Below are positions 58,590 to 64,000 of a DNA stretch of 64,000 nucleotides, one piece after another. This DNA is from Gemmatimonadota bacterium (GTDB lineage Bacteria > Gemmatimonadota > Gemmatimonadetes > Longimicrobiales > Longimicrobiaceae), in NCBI GenBank assembly GCA_028287185.1, contig JAQBQD010000025.1, positions 1 to 64,000 on the forward strand. Reading direction: 5' to 3'. Both the position numbers and the translations under genes were made by a program. Below the pieces are notes generated by a model. It was not told where the DNA came from. It saw only the letters and a list, made by a program, of their open reading frames with translations, and made no database searches. The first letter of the stretch is position 1. Each line of letters begins with the position of its first letter.

Positions 58590-59356
58590 GCGACCTGGTC
58601 ACCTTCCGCGGCGTCCGGCTGGGCTACGGGCGCCGCACCATCCTGTCCGGCCTGGACTTCTCCATCCCCGAGGGCGACTTCCTGGGGCTGGTGGGGCCCA
58701 ACGGGGCGGGGAAGACCACCGTGCTCCGGGGCATCCTGGGCTCGCTGCGGCCGCTGGAGGGCACGATCGCGGTGGACCCCGGGCTGCGCTTCGGCTACGT
58801 GCCGCAGCGCGACCAGGTGGACTACAGCTTTCCCCTCAAGGTGCTGGACGTGGTGATGATGGGGCGCTACGACCGCATCGGCCTGGGCCGCCGTCCCGGG
58901 GCGGACGACCGCCGCCGCGCCGTGGCGGCGCTGGAGCACGTGGGCATCGCCGACCTGGCCGACCGCCAGCTCGGCGACCTGTCCGGCGGCCAGAAGCAGC
59001 GCACGCTCATCGCCCGCGCGCTGGTGGGCGAGCCCAACCTGCTGATCCTGGACGAGCCCACCAACGGGATGGACCTGGTGTCCACCACCCAGATCCTGGG
59101 CCTCGTCCGCGAGCTGCACGAGACGGACGGCATGACGGTCATCATGGTGAGCCACGCCCTGAACGAGGTGGCCAACTACGTGGAGCGCATCGCCCTGGTC
59201 GTCGGCGGCGGCTTCCGCATCGGCACGGTGGACGAGATCATGAGCGAATCGGTGCTGAGCGCCATGTATGGCATCCCCGTGGACGTGGACTCCTTCAACG
59301 GCCACCGCATCGTGGTGGCGCGGCGCACGGCCGGGGAGAGCGGCGCCCGTGCTTGA
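58586..59356 (+). CDS. Zn/Mn ABC transporter ATP-binding protein (ZnuC-like)
   Basis: 256 residues from ATG 58586. ATPase motifs: Walker A LVGPNGAGKTTVLRGILG (near 38-50), Q-loop GYVPQRDQVDYSFPL, signature DLSGGQKQRTLIARALVG, Walker B LLILDEPTNGMD, then VIMVSHALNEVANYVERIA. Family and gene order match metal-specific ABC systems (ZnuC/MntB). Start overlaps the substrate-binding-protein stop by 4 bases, and its own stop overlaps the permease gene, showing tight coupling of all three. Confidence 0.93.
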   Translation: MSDLVTFRGVRLGYGRRTILSGLDFSIPEGDFLGLVGPNGAGKTTVLRGILGSLRPLEGTIAVDPGLRFGYVPQRDQVDYSFPLKVLDVVMMGRYDRIGLGRRPGADDRRRAVAALEHVGIADLADRQLGDLSGGQKQRTLIARALVGEPNLLILDEPTNGMDLVSTTQILGLVRELHETDGMTVIMVSHALNEVANYVERIALVVGGGFRIGTVDEIMSESVLSAMYGIPVDVDSFNGHRIVVARRTAGESGARA

Positions 59357-60173
59357 CGCCATCCTCATCTTCCAGGACGCCCTCTACGGCGCGCTGGTCA
59401 TCGGGCTCGCGTGCTCGGTGCTGGGCGTGTACGTGGTCATGCGGCGCATCGTGTTCGTGGGCGCGGCGCTGGCGCAGCTCTCCTCGGCCGGCATCGCGCT
59501 CGCGCTGTGGCTGTCGGGCATGGGCTGGGCGGCGGCGCTCTCCTCGCACCCCATCGGCTTCTCGCTGGTGGTGACGCTGGCCGGCGCGCTCTTCTTCGGC
59601 ATGGGCGGCGCGCGGGGCCGCATTCCCGCGGACGCCACCATCGGCGTGACCTACGCCGTCGCGGCCGCCGCGGGCATCCTGCTGATCGCCAAGGCCTCGG
59701 CCGGCGAGGCGCACGACATCTTCCTGCAGGGCAACATCCTGGGCATCACCCGGGTGGACATGCTGGTGCTGCTGGCGGTCGCCGTGCCGGTGATGCTCGT
59801 GCACCTGGTGTTCTACAAGGAGTTCCTGTTCGTGTCGTTCGACCGCGAGACGGCGCGCACGCTGGGCTACCGCGTGGACTTCTGGAACCTGCTGCTGTAC
59901 CTCACCCTGGGCCTGGTGATCGCCGTCGCCATGCAGTTCGCCGGGGTGATGCTGGTGTTCAACTTCCTGGTGCTGCCCGCGGTGACGGGGATGCTGGTCA
60001 CGCGCAGCATGCGCGGCATCTTCGCGGTCGCCATCGCCTCCGCGCTGCTGGCGGCGCTGATCGGCTTCTCGCTCTCCGTCCCGTTCGACCTGCCCACGGG
60101 CCCGTCCATCATCGTCGTCTCCGGCGCCTTCGCGCTGCTGGCGTGGATCGGGCGGTCGATGGTCCGCCACTGA
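59349..60173 (+). CDS. Zn/Mn ABC transporter permease (ZnuB-like)
   Basis: 274 residues from GTG 59349 (overlap of 8 bases). Eight or so helices of the ABC-3 family: FQDALYGALVIGLACSVLGV, VFVGAALAQLSSAGIALALW, ATIGVTYAVAAAAGILLIAK, IFLQGNILGITRVDMLVLLA, then VSFDRETARTLGYRVDFWNL (the conserved cytoplasmic coupling loop DxETAxxxG) and LTLGLVIAVAMQFAGVMLVF. It forms the membrane channel for the zinc/manganese importer with the ATPase and binding protein upstream. It ends in front of the 503-base region with the structured RNA. Confidence 0.93.
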   Translation: MLDAILIFQDALYGALVIGLACSVLGVYVVMRRIVFVGAALAQLSSAGIALALWLSGMGWAAALSSHPIGFSLVVTLAGALFFGMGGARGRIPADATIGVTYAVAAAAGILLIAKASAGEAHDIFLQGNILGITRVDMLVLLAVAVPVMLVHLVFYKEFLFVSFDRETARTLGYRVDFWNLLLYLTLGLVIAVAMQFAGVMLVFNFLVLPAVTGMLVTRSMRGIFAVAIASALLAALIGFSLSVPFDLPTGPSIIVVSGAFALLAWIGRSMVRH

Positions 60174-60419
60174 AGCTGGGTGGATGGGGTGGGTAAGGGG
60201 CGAGGGTCCGACGAGGCCCTCACCCCCCCACCCGGCCCCGTCTCGCGGAACCGGGCGTTTCGCGGGGTGCTTCCACCCGCGCGGAGCAGCCTCCGAAGGG
60301 AGGCTTCGCGCCGTTGTTGCCGCGGCTTCAGCCGCCCGTCGCGCCTCCGATCGAAAATCCATCCTAAGTATTTGCAGTATGGATGTTTATCGCCCTGCAT
60401 CCCGTCCATTTCAGGAGGC
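60174..60419. other. Spacer after the metal ABC operon, with hairpin
   Basis: 246 bases. AGCCTCC (60288-60294) pairs with GGAGGCT (60299-60305) around a GAAG loop, a compact hairpin 115 bases after the permease stop; CGGCTTCAGCCG near 60329 is a second small one. These may end the znu transcript. An AT-richer patch (60355-60415) precedes the next promoter. No gene seen. Confidence 0.5.
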
Positions 60420-60448
60420 TTGACCCGCCCCGGCGGACGGGTTATGTT
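60420..60448 (+). promoter_or_regulatory. Promoter before structured RNA and pterin operon
   Basis: TTGACC (60420-60425) and TATGTT (60443-60448) with exactly 17 bases between. It is the best sigma-70-type match in this part of the window. The expected start at about 60455 lies three bases before the long stem at 60458. The spacer contains ACCCG/CGGGT arms (60423-60427 and 60438-60442), which may be an operator. Confidence 0.65.
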
Positions 60449-60454
60449 GGTCCC

Positions 60455-60650
60455 CGTCGGAGTTGGCGGGGAGCTACATTTTTGAGCCAACACTTTTGAA
60501 GCAGGGGCCGGTACTTGCGACCCACGTCACGCCCCTCGCGGGAAGGCGGAACGTCGCGGAGCGGCAACCCGACATGTTCCTGACATGGCTTCAAAAATCC
60601 TCCCCGCCGCTCCGATTCGGGCCGGTCTCGCGTGCGAGGCTGGCCTTTCG
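60455..60650 (+). ncRNA. Structured leader (riboswitch-like) or small RNA with terminator
   Basis: A long closing stem brackets 157 bases: CGGAG (60458-60462) with CTCCG (60610-60614), GGCGGGGA (60465-60472) with TCCCCGCC (60601-60608), ATTTTTG (60478-60484) with CAAAAAT (60592-60598), AGCC (60485-60488) with GGCT (60587-60590). Inside, AGGGGC/GCCCCT and CGGG/CCCG can form two more arms, giving a three-way junction. It is followed by a 12-base-pair terminator hairpin (60620-60631 with 60634-60645, two G-U pairs) and TTT. With a promoter directly in front this is a full transcription unit: either a riboswitch-type leader of the pterin genes (start codon 60677) or a stand-alone RNA such as 6S. 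No known riboswitch consensus was recognised. Confidence 0.6.
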
Positions 60651-60676
60651 TCGCTTCTGAACGCGGGAGGAGACCA

Positions 60677-61087
60677 GTGCCGAAGGTACGCGTCACGCGC
60701 CGGGTCCACTTCTCCGCCGCGCACCGGCTACACAACCCGGGGCTGTCGGACGAGGACAACCGCCGCACCTTCGGGCTGTGCAACAGCCCCAACTTCCACG
60801 GGCACAACTACGAGCTGGACGTGACCGTGGAGGGCGAGCCCGACCCGGACACGGGCTACGTGGTGGACCTGGGGCACCTGCGCGCCGCCGCCGAGTCCGT
60901 CATCGGCGACCTGGACCACCGCAACCTGAACGTGGACGTCCCCTGGCTGGCCGGCGTGCTGCCCAGCACGGAGAACCTGGTGGTGGCCATCTGGGCCCGC
61001 CTGGCGCCGCTGGTGCCGCGGGGCCGCCTGGTGCGCCTGGTGCTGTGGGAGACGCCGCGCAACTACGCCGAGTACACGGGAGACTGA
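60677..61087 (+). CDS. 6-pyruvoyl-tetrahydropterin synthase / QueD homologue (1)
   Basis: 136 residues from GTG 60677 with a GGGAGGAG ribosome-binding site. Zinc and catalytic residues are at expected places: H16 in HFSAAHRL, C35 in FGLCNSPN, H41 and H43 in [29 protein letters not shown] and [13 protein letters not shown] complete the fold. The family includes 6-carboxy-tetrahydropterin synthase (QueD, queuosine) and 6-pyruvoyl-tetrahydropterin synthase (PTPS, tetrahydrobiopterin). Next to FolE, an SDR and a second QueD-like gene it is more likely to act in pterin cofactor synthesis; no QueC or QueE is nearby. It sits 8 bases before folE. Confidence 0.88.
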   Translation: MPKVRVTRRVHFSAAHRLHNPGLSDEDNRRTFGLCNSPNFHGHNYELDVTVEGEPDPDTGYVVDLGHLRAAAESVIGDLDHRNLNVDVPWLAGVLPSTENLVVAIWARLAPLVPRGRLVRLVLWETPRNYAEYTGD

Positions 61088-61094
61088 CCGCCAG

Positions 61095-61697
61095 ATGCCC
61101 GATCTCAAGAGCCCGGCCGAGCCCGCCTCGGCCGTCGAGCCCACGCCGTTCCAGCGGCTGATCCACACGATGCTCGCCGAGCTGGGCGAGGATCCCGACC
61201 GCGACGGGCTGCTGCGGACGCCCGAGCGGGTGGAGAAGAGCCTGCGCTGGCTCACGCGCGGCCACGAGCTGTCCGTGCGCGACGTGATCGGCGACGCGGT
61301 GTTCGAGGAGGACCACCACAACATGGTGATCGTGAAGGACATCGAGATGTACTCGATGTGCGAGCACCACATGCTGCCCTTCTTCGGGAAGGTGCACGTC
61401 GCCTACATCCCCAACGGCAAGATCGTGGGGCTCAGCAAGCTTCCGCGCGTGGTGGAGGTGTTCGCCCGCCGGCTGCAGGTGCAGGAGCGGCTCACGGAGC
61501 AGATCGCCTCGGCCATCCAGGAGGTGCTGCAGCCCCAGGGCGTGGGCGTCGTGATCGAGGCCGCGCACCTGTGCATGATGATGCGCGGCGTCGAGAAGCA
61601 GAACTCCAGGACCATCACCAGCGCCATGAAGGGCGTGTTCCTGGAGGACCTGCGCACCCGCGAGGAGTTCCTGCGGCTGTGCATGATGAACGGCTGA
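61095..61697 (+). CDS. folE: GTP cyclohydrolase I
   Basis: 200 residues. Zinc ligands C89 and H92 with H91 ([10 protein letters not shown]) and C160 ([15 protein letters not shown]) are all present; other conserved parts are [40 protein letters not shown] and [16 protein letters not shown]. The enzyme converts GTP to 7,8-dihydroneopterin triphosphate, the entry step to folate, biopterin and queuosine. It is located between the PTPS/QueD homologue and the SDR gene (29-base spacer), so it probably supplies their substrate. Confidence 0.96.
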   Translation: MPDLKSPAEPASAVEPTPFQRLIHTMLAELGEDPDRDGLLRTPERVEKSLRWLTRGHELSVRDVIGDAVFEEDHHNMVIVKDIEMYSMCEHHMLPFFGKVHVAYIPNGKIVGLSKLPRVVEVFARRLQVQERLTEQIASAIQEVLQPQGVGVVIEAAHLCMMMRGVEKQNSRTITSAMKGVFLEDLRTREEFLRLCMMNG

Positions 61698-61725
61698 GCG
61701 GGCCGACACGCAACGGGGCGGGGGG

Positions 61726-62442
61726 ATGGCGGACGAGATGAAAGGCAGGACGGTGCTGGTGACGGGCGCCTCGCGCGGGATCGGGCTGGCCGTTGCGAGG
61801 CAGATGGCGGCGGCCGGGGCATGGGTGGGCATGGTGGCGCGCGGCGCGGCCGAGCTGTCCCGCGCCGCCTCCGACGCGGGCGGCCACGCCATCCCCGCGG
61901 ACGTGTCCACGCCCGAGGGCGTGCACGCCCTGGCCGGCTACGTGACGGAGCTGCTGGGCGACGCGCCCGACGTGCTGGTCGCCTCGGCCGGCGCCTTCTC
62001 GCTCGCGCCGCTGGCGGAGACGGAGCCCGCGGACTTCGACCGCCAGCTGGCGGTGAACCTGCGCGGGCCCTTCCTGCTGGTGCGCGCCTTCCTCCCCGCC
62101 ATGCTCGCGCGGCGCGACGGGCTCGTCATCCACCTCGGCTCCGTCGCCGGGCGCTCGGCCTTTCCCCGCAACGGCGCCTACTCCGCCAGCAAGTTCGGCC
62201 TGCGCGGCATGCACGAGGTGCTGCTGGAGGAGCTGCGCGGCACCGGCGTGCGGGCCACGCTCGTGGAGCCCGCCGCCACCGACACCCCGCTGTGGGACCC
62301 GCTGGACCCGGACTCCGACCCCGGGCTTCCCCCGCGCGCCGCGATGCTCCGTCCCGACGACGTGGCCCGCGTGGTGCTCTTCGCCGCCCAGCAGCCGCGG
62401 CACGTCTCGATCCCCGTGGTCGCCGTGCAGGCGGCCGGGTGA
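61726..62442 (+). CDS. SDR-family oxidoreductase (pterin reductase candidate)
   Basis: 238 residues from ATG 61726. Classic short-chain dehydrogenase: TGASRGIG (13-20), the acidic NADP-related region, LVASAGAF, S139 in HLGSVAGRSAF, and Y152/K156 in NGAYSASKFGLRG. NADP preference is suggested by Arg after the glycine motif (R17, R39). Sepiapterin reductase and bacterial dihydromonapterin reductases belong to this family, and the position between FolE and QueD homologues makes such a role likely, though general SDR function cannot be excluded on sequence alone. Confidence 0.86.
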   Translation: MADEMKGRTVLVTGASRGIGLAVARQMAAAGAWVGMVARGAAELSRAASDAGGHAIPADVSTPEGVHALAGYVTELLGDAPDVLVASAGAFSLAPLAETEPADFDRQLAVNLRGPFLLVRAFLPAMLARRDGLVIHLGSVAGRSAFPRNGAYSASKFGLRGMHEVLLEELRGTGVRATLVEPAATDTPLWDPLDPDSDPGLPPRAAMLRPDDVARVVLFAAQQPRHVSIPVVAVQAAG

Positions 62443-62446
62443 GGCC

Positions 62447-62833
62447 ATGTTCCTGATCAACGTCAAGGCGCACTACGACTCCGCCCACTTCCTGCGCAAC
62501 TACCGCGGCAAGTGCGAGAACCTGCACGGCCACCGCTACGTGGTGGAGGCCGCGCTGGCCTTCGACGACGTGGGCCCCGGCGGCATGGCCTACGACTTCA
62601 CCGAGGCCAAGCGGCACCTGCGGGCCGTCGCCGGGCACCTGGACCACCAGAACATCAACGACCTGCCCCCGTTCGACGAGATCGAGCCCAGCGCCGAGAA
62701 CCAGGCGCGCTGGATCTTCGGGCAGATGAAGGAGCGGCTGGCCGAGATGGGCCCCCACCTGGCGTACGTGCGCGTGTGGGAGACGCCGAACCAGTGGGCC
62801 CAGTGGTCCGAGCGCCCCGTCTGGACGGGCTGA
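62447..62833 (+). CDS. 6-pyruvoyl-tetrahydropterin synthase / QueD homologue (2)
   Basis: 128 residues, starting 5 bases after the SDR stop. Zinc and active-site residues: H14 in YDSAHFL, C23 in KCENLHGHRY, with H27 and H29. MAYDFTEAKRHLRAVAGHLD (the Asp/His catalytic region) and VWETPNQWAQWS at the end. It is shorter than, and diverged from, the first homologue. One of the two may be PTPS and the other QueD, or both may be needed for a two-step reaction. It closes the four-gene pterin operon before the Trm112-like gene. Confidence 0.88.
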   Translation: MFLINVKAHYDSAHFLRNYRGKCENLHGHRYVVEAALAFDDVGPGGMAYDFTEAKRHLRAVAGHLDHQNINDLPPFDEIEPSAENQARWIFGQMKERLAEMGPHLAYVRVWETPNQWAQWSERPVWTG

Positions 62834-62841
62834 ACCGCGCG

Positions 62842-63459
62842 ATGCACATCCTGCTGACGGACCGCCTGGCCTGCCCCCGCTGCGGGCCTGCCTTCGGCCT
62901 CATCCTGCTCGCCGACCGCATCGACGATCGGCGCGTGCTGGACGGGCGCCTGGGCTGCGCCAACTGCCGCGAGCAGTACCCCGTCGCCGGCGGCTCCGCG
63001 GACCTGCGGACGGGGCCTTCGGCCGCGGAGCCGGATGGGCCGGCCGACGGAGGCCAGGAGGCGGCGGTGCGGATCGCGGCGCTCGTCGGGCTGGCGGACA
63101 ACCCGGGCCCGGTGCTGATCGCGGGGCCCGGTGCGGAGCTTGCACCGGCCGTCGCCGCGCTCGTCGCGGGGCCGGAGATCGTCGCCCTCACGGCGCGGCC
63201 GTCGGTGGGGGTGGAGACGCCGGGCGTCAGCCGGCTCGCCGCCGGGCCCGCGATCCCGTTCCAGGACCGGACGCTGCGCGGCGTGGCGCTGACCGGCGGG
63301 GCGGACCGCGCACTGCTGGCCGAGGCGGTGCGGGTGCTGGTGCCCGGCTCGCGGCTGGTGGTGGACCCCGCGTCCCCATCGACGGCGGACGAGGTGCGGG
63401 CGCTGGGCGCGGAGGTGCTGCTGGACCAGGCCGGCGCGGTGGTCGCGGCGGTGCGCTGA
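62842..63459 (+). CDS. Trm112-like protein with Rossmann-like C-terminal region
   Basis: 205 residues from ATG 62842, 8 bases after the QueD homologue. The N-terminal 55 residues are a Trm112-like zinc knuckle: LACPRCGPAFGLILLA and LGCANCREQYPVAGGSADLR with four Cys in two CxxC pairs. Residues about 95-205 look like a degenerate methyltransferase fold (NPGPVLIAGPGAELAPAVAA, then AAGPAIPFQDRTLRGVALTG and VLVPGSRLVVDPAS), but without the acidic residue and the aspartate-rich motif of SAM binding. Trm112 proteins activate methyltransferases; here the partner may be fused and inactive. A poor match overall. Confidence 0.65.
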   Translation: MHILLTDRLACPRCGPAFGLILLADRIDDRRVLDGRLGCANCREQYPVAGGSADLRTGPSAAEPDGPADGGQEAAVRIAALVGLADNPGPVLIAGPGAELAPAVAALVAGPEIVALTARPSVGVETPGVSRLAAGPAIPFQDRTLRGVALTGGADRALLAEAVRVLVPGSRLVVDPASPSTADEVRALGAEVLLDQAGAVVAAVR

Positions 63460-63625
63460 CGCCCGTCCGCGCGTCCGTTGGGGGAGTCCCACCCCCGCTC
63501 GGATGCATTGCGCAACCCGCCGCGGCGCGGGTAACTTTGGCCGGCCGGCGGATGCGCTCCCACGCGCTCCGGCGGCCCGGCCCGGCGACCTCACGAACGA
63601 CCGAATCCCTTCCGTTTCTCGATAC

Positions 63626-64000
63626 ATGTCCTGGTTCAAGAAGCTCCTCGGTGGAGAGTCGGACTCGTCCGACCGCCAGACCGACTACTACGAGGAAGGG
63701 ACCGTCCTGCTGCACCAGGAGAAGTTCCACGAGGCGCTCACCTCGTTCCGCCTGGCGCTGCGCGAGAACCCCAGCGACACCGACGTGCTGCAGCAGATCG
63801 CCGTCACCTACACGCGCATCGGGATGACGGACGAGGCGGTGAAGACGTACCGCCGCGTGCTGGAGATCAAGCCCCACGCCTCGGGCGCGCTGTACGGCCT
63901 GGCCTTCCTGCTTCTCCAGCAGGGCCACACGGACGACGCCGTGGCGCATCTGCGCTCGTTCCTCGCCCGCCCGCCGTCCACCGCCACGGCGCAGCGCCAC
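63626..64000 (+). CDS. TPR-repeat protein, C-terminus cut by window edge
   Basis: 125 residues visible from ATG 63626 and open through the last base. Starts MSWFKKLLGGESDSSDRQTD, a basic/hydrophobic amphipathic N-terminus, then three tetratricopeptide repeats: YYEEGTVLLHQEKFHEALTS, LQQIAVTYTRIGMTDEAVKT and LYGLAFLLLQQGHTDDAVAH. TPR superhelices mediate protein-protein contacts. The rest of the protein lies outside the window, so its domain content is unknown. A short promoter-like, lower-GC stretch (63590-63625) precedes the ATG. Confidence 0.85.
   Translation, partial: MSWFKKLLGGESDSSDRQTDYYEEGTVLLHQEKFHEALTSFRLALRENPSDTDVLQQIAVTYTRIGMTDEAVKTYRRVLEIKPHASGALYGLAFLLLQQGHTDDAVAHLRSFLARPPSTATAQRH

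Noticed and set aside
60455-60650. Structured RNA as 4.5S/SRP RNA
   Set aside because: The conserved CCGGAAGG...AGCAGC helix-8 pattern is not present, and the closing stem is on the wrong scale.

Overview
The window is a stretch of very GC-rich bacterial chromosome (roughly 70% G+C by eye) from a Gram-negative organism. The diderm inference rests on an outer-membrane porin-like protein, secreted beta-rich proteins and a Wzx/Wzy/Wzz-type polysaccharide system. No rRNA or tRNA is present, so taxonomy is inference. Codon use, frequent GTG starts with 4-base overlaps, a pinensin-like peptide gene and lasso-type leader peptides all fit Gemmatimonadota of the Longimicrobium type, but this is not proven.

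Layout. 0-3.2 kb: a truncated family 2 glycosyltransferase (minus strand), a DUF1003 membrane protein and an MgtE magnesium transporter. 3.3-32.6 kb: one long plus-strand polysaccharide locus behind a promoter with a near-perfect palindrome between its -35 and -10 elements. It holds a WecA-like initiating phosphoglycosyltransferase, nine GT4, two GT2 and one GT9 glycosyltransferases, one GT-A-like protein of unclear role, six SAM methyltransferases (two FkbM type), a Wzx-like flippase, a Wzy-like polymerase, GDP-L-fucose synthase and a Wzz-BY-kinase, closed by a terminator. Most neighbours overlap by 1-25 bases, suggesting translational coupling. No Wza export protein and no GDP-mannose 4,6-dehydratase are seen.

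32.8-44.4 kb (minus strand): a RiPP locus of the lasso-peptide type. From a promoter at 44.38 kb it runs: secreted beta-rich protein, secreted hypothetical protein, PqqD-like recognition protein, asparagine-synthetase-like cyclase 2, precursor 2 (52 aa), cyclase 1, precursor 1 (48 aa), HPr-kinase-like enzyme, PRMT-fold protein with a PqqD-like C-terminus, nucleotidyltransferase, ABC exporter. There are two precursor/cyclase cassettes and no recognisable lasso leader peptidase. This is the best candidate for an undescribed system in the window.

44.4-53.7 kb: a hypothetical protein, a holin-like/YihY fusion, a Nudix hydrolase, a small lipoprotein, a VapC-type toxin with its antitoxin, an orphan cysteine-rich pinensin-like lanthipeptide precursor, a two-component system divergent from an HtrA protease with phased TTAA repeats between them, and inorganic pyrophosphatase. 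54.1-60.2 kb: endonuclease IV, then a histidine-rich secreted protein, a DUF2946-like protein, a porin-like protein and a Znu-type zinc/manganese ABC transporter. 60.4-63.5 kb: a promoter and a strongly structured leader or small RNA, followed by a pterin operon (PTPS/QueD homologue, FolE, SDR reductase, second QueD homologue) resembling tetrahydrobiopterin synthesis, then a Trm112-like protein. The right edge cuts a TPR protein.
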